The notes: generated from the sequence alone by a model not told the origin. Shown: positions 44,164 to 53,911, counted from the stretch's first letter. The stretch is DNA of 64,000 nucleotides from HGM04593 sp045631905 (GCA_045631905.1 JAZQVO010000028.1:62001-126000), one strand, 5' to 3'. Made by a program: numbers and translations.

Positions 44164-45933
44164 TCCAAATATAACGGTATAACTTCCTATGTTTTTAAAG
44201 CTAAGTACAGTGCCTCTGGTGTGTGGCTTAACGTTTTTCATAAATAGAAAAGCCTCTGTCCTTAGATTCTCTTTTTCTCTCGAAATAATATTCTTAATGC
44301 TGTTTTCATTTTTCAAAAACAACTTTGAACTTGAATCTAATTTCTTATTTAGCGTCAAAGCCTTTTCGTAGTTATAAATAGCCGCGCAACAATATAGGTG
44401 ATAAGTATAAGTTTCCTGACCATTCATATTTGCCTTATAACTCTGTCGCATTATGTTTTGCACATAATCGCCTATAACCACATATATTTCGGGCGCGTTT
44501 GCATTTATTTTCATTGCCTTTTGACAATACTCATACCCACGAGATGGGCGTTTTTTATTGTATGAGAATCGTGCGACGGAGATAAGCAAATTTACCTTCT
44601 CCTCTTCGGGTTGTTCACTATATTCATCGTATAGCTCCATCGCGTTCAAATATTCATATACAACATCGCTGTTTTTTTGGATACTGAAATTCACAATCTC
44701 TCTTGCCATGTTATATGATGGATCTATTGAATATTTTTGTCGCAAAGCCTCCAAATAAAGCGGGTCGTCAGCCTCTTTAATTTGTTTACTTTTGAGAATC
44801 TTATCAATAATTTGCTGTGTCCAACCATTCGCCTCTATTGCATCACGATTAATCTGTATAAGCCTTTTCGCGTCTTTTGTCACCACACCTTCCGATGCGG
44901 CAAAGTTTGAAATCATTTCGGCTTTGTAAGGTGCGTAGTTTACATCATCGTGCAACTCCTCCATTTTTGCCGAACAGTGATCTTTCTCTTTGTTTGCATA
45001 GGAAGCCAAGAATTCACCTAATGGTATATTATCGTTCAAATTAAGTCTCTTGATATCACTATTAAGTTTACTATTCAAAACAACCGAGTAGTCTACCAAC
45101 TGATTAATTTTAACCTTGTCGGTCGAGTGTACAATATCTCTTAACCACGCATAGTGTTTATACACCTCGGTGCTGTCTTCCAAAATTTTCTTTTTCCAAA
45201 ATTCCGTATCCTCTTTATTGTAATAATTCTTGTGATGGTTACGGTGAAACACCGAATCCATTATAAGAAGGTTGTCGTAATAAGAGAGCTGTTGAGAGCG
45301 TAACTCGGCCACGGTTATAGGCTTGCCACCTCTGCTAAAATCGAGCTGATTATTCAGGGCATCTACATTTTCTATGGCAATTTCATACAACTCAACAAGC
45401 TCTTCGCGATACCTCTCGATATTGCTATACTCCTTTTTTACTGTGTCGGCTATAAGACAACCCATTATCACTGGTACACCTTCATTGAAAAGAGATATAT
45501 TACGCTCCTCGCTGTGGTTGAATAAATCCTTCCAAGGCTGGTAGGCTTTGTACATATCACCGGCCTCCAAATACTCTTTATAGAATTTGTAACACGCCAT
45601 GTACTCCTCTTTGCTCAAAGGCTTTTTAACAAAATGCTTCCTTGCCTCACGAGCCAGTTGTGCATAGGGGTTTAATATATATGCTGTATCCACTACTGCA
45701 CTTTCGTTTTGGGAAACGCTGTCGGCAACCACAGCAGTGGTGTCGTTTGCTATCGCCTTAACGTTGTCGCTTGATACAACAGGCAGGGTGTCGTTTGTGC
45801 TTATTGTGTCTTGAACGGTATCGTTATAACAAATATAATTTGTTCGTATTTTGTTCTTAGCAACTCTGTTGAATGCACACACGTATGTATATGCAAAACA
45901 ACAGGCAATCGATAATAATACTATTTTCTTCAT
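44158..45933 (-). CDS. Periplasmic helical-repeat protein of the fimbria-like operon
   Basis: This 591-residue protein has a signal peptide (about 1-20, ending near CAF) and a low-complexity Asp/Thr/Ser segment (about 35-85: DTVQDTISTNDTLPVV and onward). A long alpha-helical domain follows, with TPR-like units such as NLLISVARFSYNKKRPSRGYEYCQKAMKINANAPEIYVVIGDYV (about 465-508). I do not recognise a named family. As the last gene of the operon, seven bases after the giant barrel gene, it may be a periplasmic chaperone or scaffold for its partner proteins. That role is inference from context. Confidence 0.75.
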   Translation of the reverse strand: MKKIVLLSIACCFAYTYVCAFNRVAKNKIRTNYICYNDTVQDTISTNDTLPVVSSDNVKAIANDTTAVVADSVSQNESAVVDTAYILNPYAQLAREARKHFVKKPLSKEEYMACYKFYKEYLEAGDMYKAYQPWKDLFNHSEERNISLFNEGVPVIMGCLIADTVKKEYSNIERYREELVELYEIAIENVDALNNQLDFSRGGKPITVAELRSQQLSYYDNLLIMDSVFHRNHHKNYYNKEDTEFWKKKILEDSTEVYKHYAWLRDIVHSTDKVKINQLVDYSVVLNSKLNSDIKRLNLNDNIPLGEFLASYANKEKDHCSAKMEELHDDVNYAPYKAEMISNFAASEGVVTKDAKRLIQINRDAIEANGWTQQIIDKILKSKQIKEADDPLYLEALRQKYSIDPSYNMAREIVNFSIQKNSDVVYEYLNAMELYDEYSEQPEEEKVNLLISVARFSYNKKRPSRGYEYCQKAMKINANAPEIYVVIGDYVQNIMRQSYKANMNGQETYTYHLYCCAAIYNYEKALTLNKKLDSSSKLFLKNENSIKNIISREKENLRTEAFLFMKNVKPHTRGTVLSFKNIGSYTVIFGE

Positions 45934-45940
45934 AAATCTT

Positions 45941-48900
45941 TTATTTTATCTTATAGCTCACTCCTATCTGGAAGCTCAACATCTTCACAGGGTTATAATC
46001 GAGGCTCTCGCTGAAAAGAATTTCATTCTTGTACACCCTTGCTCCAACCTCGGTAAATAGTTTGAAGTTATCGCTAAGAGCGTAGCTCGAATTAAAGCCT
46101 GCATGCAAGCCTATGTGAATATCCTTGTTATATTTTTTTCTGATAGCCACACTGCCGGCAATCTTCTCTTTCGACGAAAGTTCGCTCTCCATGTTCAATA
46201 TCTTCGAAGCCACAGGGCCCACATACAGAGCACTGCTCCAACGTCTGTCGGGGTTGTAGCCATAAAGTGCATTGGTAAGGTCTATCTTGAAGTCGAGCCC
46301 CAAAGAAGCCATCTTGTACTGGTTATCCCACAACGCTTTACCGCTTGTCTTTTTGCCGTTTGCTGTGGCTATATAGTTGTACATGTTGCTGAACGAAAGC
46401 ACCGAATAATCGAACATCGCTCTCACACCAAACACCTTGTAAGGCTGATACTCGGCCGCCACACCCCACGAAATATTATGGTTGTCGTTCTTGTAATTTG
46501 TACGCTTGATGATATTGTTCACACCTCCAAGCAGAGCAACCGATGTCTCGGGTTCAAACGTCTCCCCACCCTTTGCAACACCTTTTCCAAGATTGTATTC
46601 TATACCAGCATTCACATTGTATCGTGCAAGCTGTTCAATGTAGGCCATGCGAGGCTCAACAAATATAGCATAATTGGAGTTTGCATGATATTTAAGGTTT
46701 ACGCCGGCAGTAGGTGCAAGATATTTTACATTCAGTTGTTTCGAACTTGTATAATATTTCCATCTCTGACCATACTCCAAACCTGTCACAAGGCTCACCG
46801 AGAAGTCTTTCTCCAAGTTACTGCGGTCCCACTCAGTCGAGTAAAGCTTGGTTACAAGCTCTCCGCGTGCAAAGGCATATTGTGTGTTTGCAAATATTGT
46901 AACACCCTTTTTAGTATTTACACTTTGCTGTGAATAGCCCAAAGAGTATCCCATCGCCAGCTGTAAGGCAATGCGAGACGAAAGGTGGCGACCATAACCA
47001 AACGCAAGCTGAGGACCTAAACCATCGAGGAGGGGCACGTTGGTGTTGGTATACTGCAAGCCCACACCGGTAAAGATGTAGTTGTTGTAATCGTTATTTA
47101 TCTCCTTTTGCTCCTTGCCCATTTTTTTCAGTTTATAGCTTACTCCCATCTGGAAGCTCAACATCTTCACAGGGTTATAATCGAGGTTCTCACCGAAAAG
47201 AATTTCATTCTTGTACACCCTTGCTCCAACCTCGGTAAATAGTTTGAAGTTATCGCTAAGAGCATAGCTCGAATTTAAAGCCATGTGTACACCCACTTGC
47301 ACATCTTCGTTGTATTTTTTCTTCAAACTTATTTCGCTGTTGGGCAAAGTAAGCTCGTCGGGCGATATTTTATTATCGAATTTAATTAACTTCGAAGCCA
47401 CAGGGCCCACATACAGAGCACTGCTCCAGCGTCTGTCGGGGTTGTAGCCATAAAGTGCGTTGGTTATATTGAAATTAAAATCGAAGCCGAGCGACATTAA
47501 ATGATAGTTGTAGTTCCACAAGCCCTTGTAAGAATATTTATTTTTGCCAAGCGTCTCGGTAAACCTGCAAATATTATTAAAGCCCAATTTGGTATAATCG
47601 AGATTTAAACGATAACCTAACAAACGATTCCATTTATATCCAAAGGCAACACCCCAATTATAGTCCAAATTGTCGCACCCGCTATATAATGTTCTTTTTA
47701 CCAAATAATTTACGCCACCATAAAGCGAGAACGAATATTCGGGCACAAACTTATTTTCCTCCTTCTTGTAAAGTTTATAATTTGCTTTATCGACAGGCAT
47801 TTCAACACCAGCTAAAAGGCTGTATCGATAGGCAACATTACCATTCTCTTTGCAGAATTTTTTTTCATACTTCGATATGGTACCTCTTGGTTCAATGAAT
47901 AAGGAGTATTGGTCGTTTATGTGATATTTAAAGTTCAACGCTCCTGTATATCCGTTGTAACTACCATTTGTGCCGTTTTTGCCATCAGCCGAATAGTCCC
48001 AGCGAGCCCCCCTCTCATAACCTGCAATAACATTTACGGAGAAGTCGTTTTTAATCTCGTTTCTATCTTTTATTGTTGTATAGAAATTATACACAGCCTC
48101 ACCACGTAATAAGAACTGCTGGGTTCTGCCAAATGATTTATATTGCGGGTGTCCCTCGGCCGGTTTGGCGGCTGTAATATGTCTCGAACTATTACCGGTG
48201 GCATAATTCATAGAAATTTGTAACGCCAAACGACGAGTAAGCCAACGTCCGAAACCAAAAGAAATTTCAGGTCCTATTCCATCGAGAATTTCAACATTGG
48301 TGTTTGCATACTGTAACCCGGTTCCCATAAACATGTAGTTACGGGGGAAGAGATAATTATCACTTGTTCCGTTAATATCGTTTTTAAAGTTATACCCTAC
48401 ACCTGCAACAAAATTAAGTATCTTCACAGGGTTAAAGTCGAGAGTTTCGCTTGCGAAAATCTCGTTATTATACACTCGCAAACCGGTCTCGCAGAAGATA
48501 TTGAACAACGGCGTAACATTATAACGATGGTTTATACCGGCATATAAGCCCAGTTGAAGTTTATCGTTGTAATTTTTTTTTGTGGTAGCTCTACCATTCA
48601 TGGCGCGAGGCTCATCACTCGACAAGGATTTATCCATGCTTATAATTTTAGTAGCCACGGGACCAAAGTATATGGCACTCCTCCACCTTCTGTCGGGCGA
48701 ATAACCAAGTAAAAAGTTGGTAATATCGAACTTTGCATCAAGGCCTACTGACAACACATTGTAGTTTGTATTCCACAAACCCTTTTGTGTAGTTACCTTT
48801 TTTGCGGTATGTTTATATGTTAAAATATTATTAAAGCCATATTTAGAATAGTCGAACATTACGCGGTAGCCCCAGTACCTGTGAGGCTGATGTTCCACGT

Positions 48901-50413
48901 TCAAACCAAAAATATTTTTAGCACGTGGGCCTCCGTAGTAGCCGGTACGCTCAAATATATAGTTCAAACCACCAAACAGAGATATTGCATATTCGGGTAA
49001 AAAAACATCATCGACATCGGTAGACTTCACCGTTTTTTTATCGAAAGCAGTCTCCATACCAAGTGTTACCGAGTAGCGACGATAATTCTCCTCGGTCTTA
49101 ATATACTCATATGGAGAATTATAAGGTGTCGAATATTTTACAAACGACAAGCGAGGTTCTAAATACAATGCGGTACCCCTGTCAATATGATATTTTAAAT
49201 TAAGTGCACCTGTAAAACCACTGTAATAACTATTTTCCTGATTGGTTACAGTGGGATAATATTTCCACTGCATACCATATTCATAACCACCTAAAAGATT
49301 AACAGAAAAATCGTTCTTAATGCCGGTGTGCTTCTTGGCAGTTGTATATAGGTTGAAGAGCAATTCACCTCGACCATATATATATTGACTGCGTGCATAA
49401 GCCTTGTAAGCAGGCAAATTGTTTACTTTATCGGCTTTTATCTTTTTTTCTCTCCATGTGCCTGCCGAGTAACCTCCCGACAACTGCATCGCGAAATTAC
49501 GTGTCAGCCAACGGCCGTAACCGAATACAAAATTTGGGCCCACACCATCATTGAGCAATACATTTGTGTCGAGATATTGAAGACCGCTACCGGCAAACAA
49601 ATAGTTTCTTGCAAACACGAAATCATCTGTTTTTTCAATACCAGACAGCTCGTTGCGCATCTCGTACATCAAAGAGGTGGCGACACCATAAGATACATTA
49701 TATCTGTTCGAGGTATAATCGACCGACGACATGTCATAGCTCTTGTCGGCCATGGCTATGTGAGGTTCAATCCCTAACATAACATTATGCCCTATGCGGA
49801 ACATGCCTCTCAGACCAAATAAAATATATTTTGAATTATCTTTTTTGTTCCAAAGCTCATAATTCTGATAACCCAAACCAATTGTCGATGATAGCTCGAA
49901 GATGCGGAAGGGGTTGAACCCCAAATAGTAACGTGTGAAGTTAAAATGATGGTTCATCTGAGCCTTCAATCTTGTCAAGTCGGAATACTGCATATCACCC
50001 TTTGTAGGTGTTTTGCCATACATAAGTTGCAAACTGAGTGAGTGCGACTTTGTAATATCTTTTCCCACAACAATACCATACATAGGTGCCGATGTGTATT
50101 CAAACCCCTTTTGAGGAGCAATTTGCTCGTACGACATCACACCACCCAAATAGAAGTGCGACAAGAACGAAGAATTTGAGAACGATATGAGGTCGGGGTA
50201 ACGATAGCGCTGTTGCATCGCATATTTAAGAGCATCATATCCTTTGTGTCCCGCCTCGTACTTAGGAGTTTCGTCCTCCGCTACCCTTTGTTGTGTAACG
50301 GTCTTATCGGCCTGTGCATGCACAGTTAAATCACCCGTTTGGTATGCTGTGAACAACACACCTACAAGTAACAATCTATATATAAACTTATCAAAAATCA
50401 TCTCACAATTCAT
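45941..50413 (-). CDS. Giant multi-module outer-membrane beta-barrel protein
   Basis: This 1490-residue protein has a signal peptide (about 1-34, ending HAQA) and is otherwise made of beta-strand-rich modules of 170-210 residues. An N-terminal module (about 85-257) is followed by three two-part units at about 268-677, 692-1096 and 1108-1490. First halves begin NYLFAGSGLQYLDTNV, NYMFMGTGLQYANTNV and NYIFTGVGLQYTNTNV. Second halves begin SLFGGLNYI, SLYGGVNYL and ALLGGVNNI, each with a PDRRWxSAxYxGPVA block and ending near GVSYKIK. Units two and three share nearly identical DNA. The start overlaps the upstream stop by four bases (ATGA). I know no named family with this architecture. It may form several 8-stranded barrels or larger fused barrels, perhaps the outer-membrane platform of the appendage. 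Confidence 0.8.
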   Translation of the reverse strand: MNCEMIFDKFIYRLLLVGVLFTAYQTGDLTVHAQADKTVTQQRVAEDETPKYEAGHKGYDALKYAMQQRYRYPDLISFSNSSFLSHFYLGGVMSYEQIAPQKGFEYTSAPMYGIVVGKDITKSHSLSLQLMYGKTPTKGDMQYSDLTRLKAQMNHHFNFTRYYLGFNPFRIFELSSTIGLGYQNYELWNKKDNSKYILFGLRGMFRIGHNVMLGIEPHIAMADKSYDMSSVDYTSNRYNVSYGVATSLMYEMRNELSGIEKTDDFVFARNYLFAGSGLQYLDTNVLLNDGVGPNFVFGYGRWLTRNFAMQLSGGYSAGTWREKKIKADKVNNLPAYKAYARSQYIYGRGELLFNLYTTAKKHTGIKNDFSVNLLGGYEYGMQWKYYPTVTNQENSYYSGFTGALNLKYHIDRGTALYLEPRLSFVKYSTPYNSPYEYIKTEENYRRYSVTLGMETAFDKKTVKSTDVDDVFLPEYAISLFGGLNYIFERTGYYGGPRAKNIFGLNVEHQPHRYWGYRVMFDYSKYGFNNILTYKHTAKKVTTQKGLWNTNYNVLSVGLDAKFDITNFLLGYSPDRRWRSAIYFGPVATKIISMDKSLSSDEPRAMNGRATTKKNYNDKLQLGLYAGINHRYNVTPLFNIFCETGLRVYNNEIFASETLDFNPVKILNFVAGVGYNFKNDINGTSDNYLFPRNYMFMGTGLQYANTNVEILDGIGPEISFGFGRWLTRRLALQISMNYATGNSSRHITAAKPAEGHPQYKSFGRTQQFLLRGEAVYNFYTTIKDRNEIKNDFSVNVIAGYERGARWDYSADGKNGTNGSYNGYTGALNFKYHINDQYSLFIEPRGTISKYEKKFCKENGNVAYRYSLLAGVEMPVDKANYKLYKKEENKFVPEYSFSLYGGVNYLVKRTLYSGCDNLDYNWGVAFGYKWNRLLGYRLNLDYTKLGFNNICRFTETLGKNKYSYKGLWNYNYHLMSLGFDFNFNITNALYGYNPDRRWSSALYVGPVASKLIKFDNKISPDELTLPNSEISLKKKYNEDVQVGVHMALNSSYALSDNFKLFTEVGARVYKNEILFGENLDYNPVKMLSFQMGVSYKLKKMGKEQKEINNDYNNYIFTGVGLQYTNTNVPLLDGLGPQLAFGYGRHLSSRIALQLAMGYSLGYSQQSVNTKKGVTIFANTQYAFARGELVTKLYSTEWDRSNLEKDFSVSLVTGLEYGQRWKYYTSSKQLNVKYLAPTAGVNLKYHANSNYAIFVEPRMAYIEQLARYNVNAGIEYNLGKGVAKGGETFEPETSVALLGGVNNIIKRTNYKNDNHNISWGVAAEYQPYKVFGVRAMFDYSVLSFSNMYNYIATANGKKTSGKALWDNQYKMASLGLDFKIDLTNALYGYNPDRRWSSALYVGPVASKILNMESELSSKEKIAGSVAIRKKYNKDIHIGLHAGFNSSYALSDNFKLFTEVGARVYKNEILFSESLDYNPVKMLSFQIGVSYKIK
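45961..46100 (-). repeat. Intragenic near-identical repeat, copy in last unit
   Basis: It matches 47143-47282 with about six mismatches in roughly 138 positions and a constant offset of 1182 bases. A central run of about 68 bases is identical. It encodes the end of the unit, including FKLFTEVGARVYKNEI and DYNPVKMLSF. Confidence 0.9.
46203..46276 (-). repeat. Intragenic repeat (GPVA block), copy in last unit
   Basis: It differs from 47391-47464 at about two of 74 positions and encodes the ALYGYNPDRRWSSALYVGPVAS segment. Its offset is 1188 bases. Confidence 0.88.
47143..47282 (-). repeat. Intragenic near-identical repeat, copy in penultimate unit
   Basis: This is the partner of 45961-46100. 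The high DNA identity, beyond what protein conservation requires, points to recent duplication or ongoing gene conversion within the gene. Confidence 0.9.
47391..47464 (-). repeat. Intragenic repeat (GPVA block), copy in penultimate unit
   Basis: This is the partner of 46203-46276, differing at about two positions. Confidence 0.88.
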
Positions 50414-53220
50414 TTAGTCAGCCTATTATAACCGTCTCTAATATCCCTGAGTTTTTTCAACTCTTTTGTATCTTTGTTTATCGATGAATCCCTTACCATC
50501 ATAACATTAAATACAGATATGTATTTTCTCTCTTTGTCAAAAACCTTGTATAGGGTTTCTACGGCCGAAGCGTCATTGTCGGTATCTGTGTCGGTAAGTT
50601 TTTCGTATGAGTCGATGAACATTGCAAAGGGAGTGTTGCGATACTCTTCGTCGTTCATCTCTTTGTAGCTCTCCACCGCCTTTTTCTGCAACGTGCTGTC
50701 CGATGCGATAGCCATGGTTGAGTCGCTCGCCAGCACATTACCATTTGCAACAGAATCGGGAACAACTACTCTATCGGTTGTCGATATTTTTTTTCTGTTT
50801 CGGCTTTTAATATACTCGGGCATTGCCTCTTTCCACATCTCCAAAGCATCGGTTATAATATTTTCGGAGTTTTCTTCCACCAACATGTCGCGGTCGTTAT
50901 TAGCAACCGGAATTTTGCTTAAATCTTTGCAAAAACTTTTTGTCAAATAAACCTTTGCCATGTTGAGACTATCGCTCTTCATGCATATTACAGCTTTCAA
51001 ATAATCCGAAACAGAATTATCGGGAAGATATACCGTGTCGGAAACAGTCGTCTGCAAGTACTTCTTGTTTTTGTTCTGCTCAAACATTGCAAGGTTCAGT
51101 ATTACAGCATTTGTTTTGGATATAGCAGCTACCTTTTGTCGCACAAGAGAGTCTTTTTCGTAATCTCCTCGTATACATCTTGAAAAAGCGAGCAAAGTAT
51201 CATATTTAGCCTCATGTCCCCCCTCCTTTATGATGTGTTCCAGTATCTCTATCTTGTTTTTTCGAGTGGGGCTGTTGCTTCTTATAGTCATAATAAGCTG
51301 GTTTGCCGCCATCTCGGGTGCGTTTATATAACGATGTATGTTCCTGGTGTTAAAGTCGCGCAAGCTGTCTATCCCCATTACAACTTTTTCACCATCTTTC
51401 TCATACAAATTAAGGTCGAGAAACGGGTCGAGTACTGTAAAGTCTATCGTATCGGTTTTTACATATGTATGTGCAAGCATGCCTGCCGCATAAGCCCAAT
51501 AACCATTATTATGATAAGCATCATTAATTTCGGCTTTGCGTCGCGTTGTCTCCAAAGAGTTGCGAGCCATATCTTTAAGCAACTCAATATCATGAACATT
51601 ATTGAACAGAAGCCAATAACCCGAACGAAGCACGTTTCTCGGGTCTTTCTTATAATCGGCCATCAACCTATCCGGTTCTTTTTTACCTATTCTTATCTCC
51701 TCGAAAATATACCTCACACTACGGAACTTGTCGAGGTATTGGTCCATGACTTTTTTATCATAAGAGGGCATCTTAGCAATCTTCACGCCCTGGAGAGTGA
51801 GGTTGTTTTTATGCTCCTCAATGATAACACGCATCTCATCGGCCATAGCCTTAAACCCATCGCGCTCCAAAGAATCGGCAACAATGCTCCAAGGAACAAC
51901 CTGCGATTCACTTGTGTCTACCGGTCTGTCGATGTATTGTCTTATTTCGTCCACCAACGATTGTGCACGTCTTTTTGCCAAGTTCTTATTGTATTCCAGA
52001 CCACCATCGGGCGATGCCATACCATACACCTTTACATTGTCGAGACTACGGTTCTCAGGGTCGTTTTTAATCTCTAACAAAGTATTACGTAACATGTTAA
52101 GTAGAACAACATTTGAAGAGTCGCTACGCGATATTCTGCTATCGCCTATATCGAATTTCAAACGCAACTCTGCACTATCCCTGTTCGATACATTCAACTG
52201 CTCTTCAAAGAAAGGTTGAGCAGGAGGGAGAAATTCGCCGAAACGAGATTCAAGAAACTTGAATGGTGCCCATCTCTCACCGTTATCTTTTTTAATATCG
52301 CTATACACAATAGTATTATAATCGACAATCTGCACCTTGGCTGCTTGAGGATAGGGGTGCGAGGGGTCGGGGTCACAACCTGTCACCGTGTCTATCACAT
52401 GCACATATATAGTATCCTTGCCTGGTACAAATCTTATATTCGATTTTTCTTTCTCAACCAAAGATATCTTACCATCGTTGTATATTGTGTCGTATATAAT
52501 GTAAGGCTTCTCTACCGAGTTTATATATTGCATCGAATCGTGTAGCTCAGGGTGAAAATTCATTCTTCTTTTTTGGCTCACCCTGTATTCGTCTTTGTCG
52601 TTATAAACAACACAGCGAAAAGCAAACAGGCTATCACTATTTATATCAGTTATATCGGTACGGTCATACAATATAGGTTGAGCAACAACTCGCATGTTTG
52701 GCTTAATCCTGAAAGGAATAATAAAATCGGCATATATTGTCATCATGCCATTAAATTCCTTCGACCGGCTATTATAGGGTTTGAATTCCTTTTCGGTTTC
52801 TTCTTCCACCACCACCTCCATAAGAGTTTTATCGTCTTTCTCTAACACTATATTAGACCTTGCGCCTAACTCGTTTTTTGTTATTTTTATAGGTTCATAC
52901 CCCTCGCACCACACAATTACAACAGCATCGTAGTTGTCTGTAACCTCAATGCTGAAAGTTCCGATATTGCGAATAAAACTATTTGCTTCAACCTTTGGAA
53001 TAGCCTTTTTAACCAATTTGGGTTCTTCGTGCTTTTTTAACAATTCAAGAACCTTCTCGGCATCTTTTGATGTTGTGCAAGAATATATTCGTGCTTTCGT
53101 AACATCATCATCATTTTGGCTAAGTTCTATGCTGGCATTAAATCGAATCTGTGCCACCACATTTTGCACATTAGCAAAAAGCAGAAACAAAGCGAGTATG
53201 TATAGTATTCGTAAGCGCAT
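50410..53220 (-). CDS. Large envelope protein with internal OmpA-like domain
   Basis: This 936-residue protein has a signal peptide (about 1-23, ending VVAQ). An N-terminal beta-rich part (about 24-330) contains a carboxypeptidase-regulatory-like segment (FSIEVTDNYDAVVIVWCEGYEPIKI). An OmpA-like peptidoglycan-binding domain lies near 345-430, with LRLKFDIGDSRI and VYGMASPDGGLEYNKNLAKRRAQSLVDEI, the typical spacing of its ligands. About 500 residues of helices follow, with a Ser/Asp-rich linker near 835. It probably anchors the appendage complex to the cell wall. It follows the DUF3575-like gene by 23 bases and overlaps the giant barrel gene by four. Confidence 0.8.
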   Translation of the reverse strand: MRLRILYILALFLLFANVQNVVAQIRFNASIELSQNDDDVTKARIYSCTTSKDAEKVLELLKKHEEPKLVKKAIPKVEANSFIRNIGTFSIEVTDNYDAVVIVWCEGYEPIKITKNELGARSNIVLEKDDKTLMEVVVEEETEKEFKPYNSRSKEFNGMMTIYADFIIPFRIKPNMRVVAQPILYDRTDITDINSDSLFAFRCVVYNDKDEYRVSQKRRMNFHPELHDSMQYINSVEKPYIIYDTIYNDGKISLVEKEKSNIRFVPGKDTIYVHVIDTVTGCDPDPSHPYPQAAKVQIVDYNTIVYSDIKKDNGERWAPFKFLESRFGEFLPPAQPFFEEQLNVSNRDSAELRLKFDIGDSRISRSDSSNVVLLNMLRNTLLEIKNDPENRSLDNVKVYGMASPDGGLEYNKNLAKRRAQSLVDEIRQYIDRPVDTSESQVVPWSIVADSLERDGFKAMADEMRVIIEEHKNNLTLQGVKIAKMPSYDKKVMDQYLDKFRSVRYIFEEIRIGKKEPDRLMADYKKDPRNVLRSGYWLLFNNVHDIELLKDMARNSLETTRRKAEINDAYHNNGYWAYAAGMLAHTYVKTDTIDFTVLDPFLDLNLYEKDGEKVVMGIDSLRDFNTRNIHRYINAPEMAANQLIMTIRSNSPTRKNKIEILEHIIKEGGHEAKYDTLLAFSRCIRGDYEKDSLVRQKVAAISKTNAVILNLAMFEQNKNKKYLQTTVSDTVYLPDNSVSDYLKAVICMKSDSLNMAKVYLTKSFCKDLSKIPVANNDRDMLVEENSENIITDALEMWKEAMPEYIKSRNRKKISTTDRVVVPDSVANGNVLASDSTMAIASDSTLQKKAVESYKEMNDEEYRNTPFAMFIDSYEKLTDTDTDNDASAVETLYKVFDKERKYISVFNVMMVRDSSINKDTKELKKLRDIRDGYNRLTK

Positions 53221-53243
53221 AATCGTGTTTGTAAATTATGTGT

Positions 53244-53783
53244 TTATTTTATGATATATGATATTGAGAGTTCAATTTTAGGAAGTACGGTATTACCCTT
53301 GCAGTTGAAGCGTTCTCCATAATCCTCGTAATTGTCATCTTTTTTATACTCTTGTTGTTTGTAACTAAGCATTGTCAAACCACCCGAAATTTCGAAGTTA
53401 AAATGTGAGTTAAGTTTGTATGCACGTCCAAAGACGAAACCTGCTCCATAAGCGTTTCCGTCATATATGTTATTCCCCCACTTTATGTCGTAGTTCACCG
53501 TTATAAGTGAAAGTTCCACAAAGTGACGTATAAAGGTTCTACCGCCGAACCAGTAGCGTATATCGGGCGAGATGGCAAACATTTTGACATCTTTTCCCCA
53601 AGTTTTTTTTGTGCCGAACACATCGACACCGAATGTAGTTTTTTCTCCAACAACAAAATCAACACCCAAGTTTGGAGCCATGGCAACTCCTTTTGCCAAG
53701 TCGCATTTAACGGCAAACATCTGCGCCTTCACAAATGAAGCCGACAGTAAAAAAAGTACTACTATAAATAATTTCTTAATCAC
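53244..53783 (-). CDS. DUF3575-like outer-membrane barrel protein
   Basis: This 179-residue protein has a signal peptide (about 1-20, SFVKAQ) and alternating strands: VKCDLAKGVAMAPNLGVDFVVGEKTTFGVDVFG, then FAISPDIRYWFGGRTFIRHFVELSLITVNYDIKWG. These match small DUF3575 barrels found next to fimbrillin genes in Bacteroidales. It is the first gene after the hairpin that follows the fimbrillin gene. It probably takes part in outer-membrane assembly of the fimbria-like structure. Confidence 0.82.
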   Translation of the reverse strand: MIKKLFIVVLFLLSASFVKAQMFAVKCDLAKGVAMAPNLGVDFVVGEKTTFGVDVFGTKKTWGKDVKMFAISPDIRYWFGGRTFIRHFVELSLITVNYDIKWGNNIYDGNAYGAGFVFGRAYKLNSHFNFEISGGLTMLSYKQQEYKKDDNYEDYGERFNCKGNTVLPKIELSISYIIK

Positions 53784-53866
53784 AACGCAACGGCATTAAT
53801 TGTTTTTTATTTGCGGAGAATCTCAAGCTTGCAAATTAATATCGTTTCGAGATTCTTCCTTTTTCT

Positions 53867-53911
53867 TTTTTATTATCTCAATGAGCCGTTTGCTCATTGA
53901 GATAATAAAAA
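53867..53911 (-). terminator. Intra-operon terminator-like hairpin after the fimbrillin gene
   Basis: A perfect 20-bp inverted repeat (53867-53886 and 53892-53911) with a five-base loop lies 78 bases behind the fimbrillin stop. On the minus strand the stem ends in a run of As and is followed by a T-poor but AT-rich stretch (AAAAAGGAAGAA). It may therefore be a partial terminator or an mRNA-stabilising 3' hairpin, separating the subunit message from the assembly genes. Confidence 0.65.

Noticed and set aside
45961..47464. Repeats considered as a CRISPR array or mobile element
   Set aside because: The repeats are long, in-frame within a single gene, and encode conserved barrel segments. There are no spacers, terminal inverted repeats or transposase.
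51214..52077. 287-codon plus-strand reading frame
   Set aside because: It is antisense to the OmpA-domain protein and has no recognisable features.
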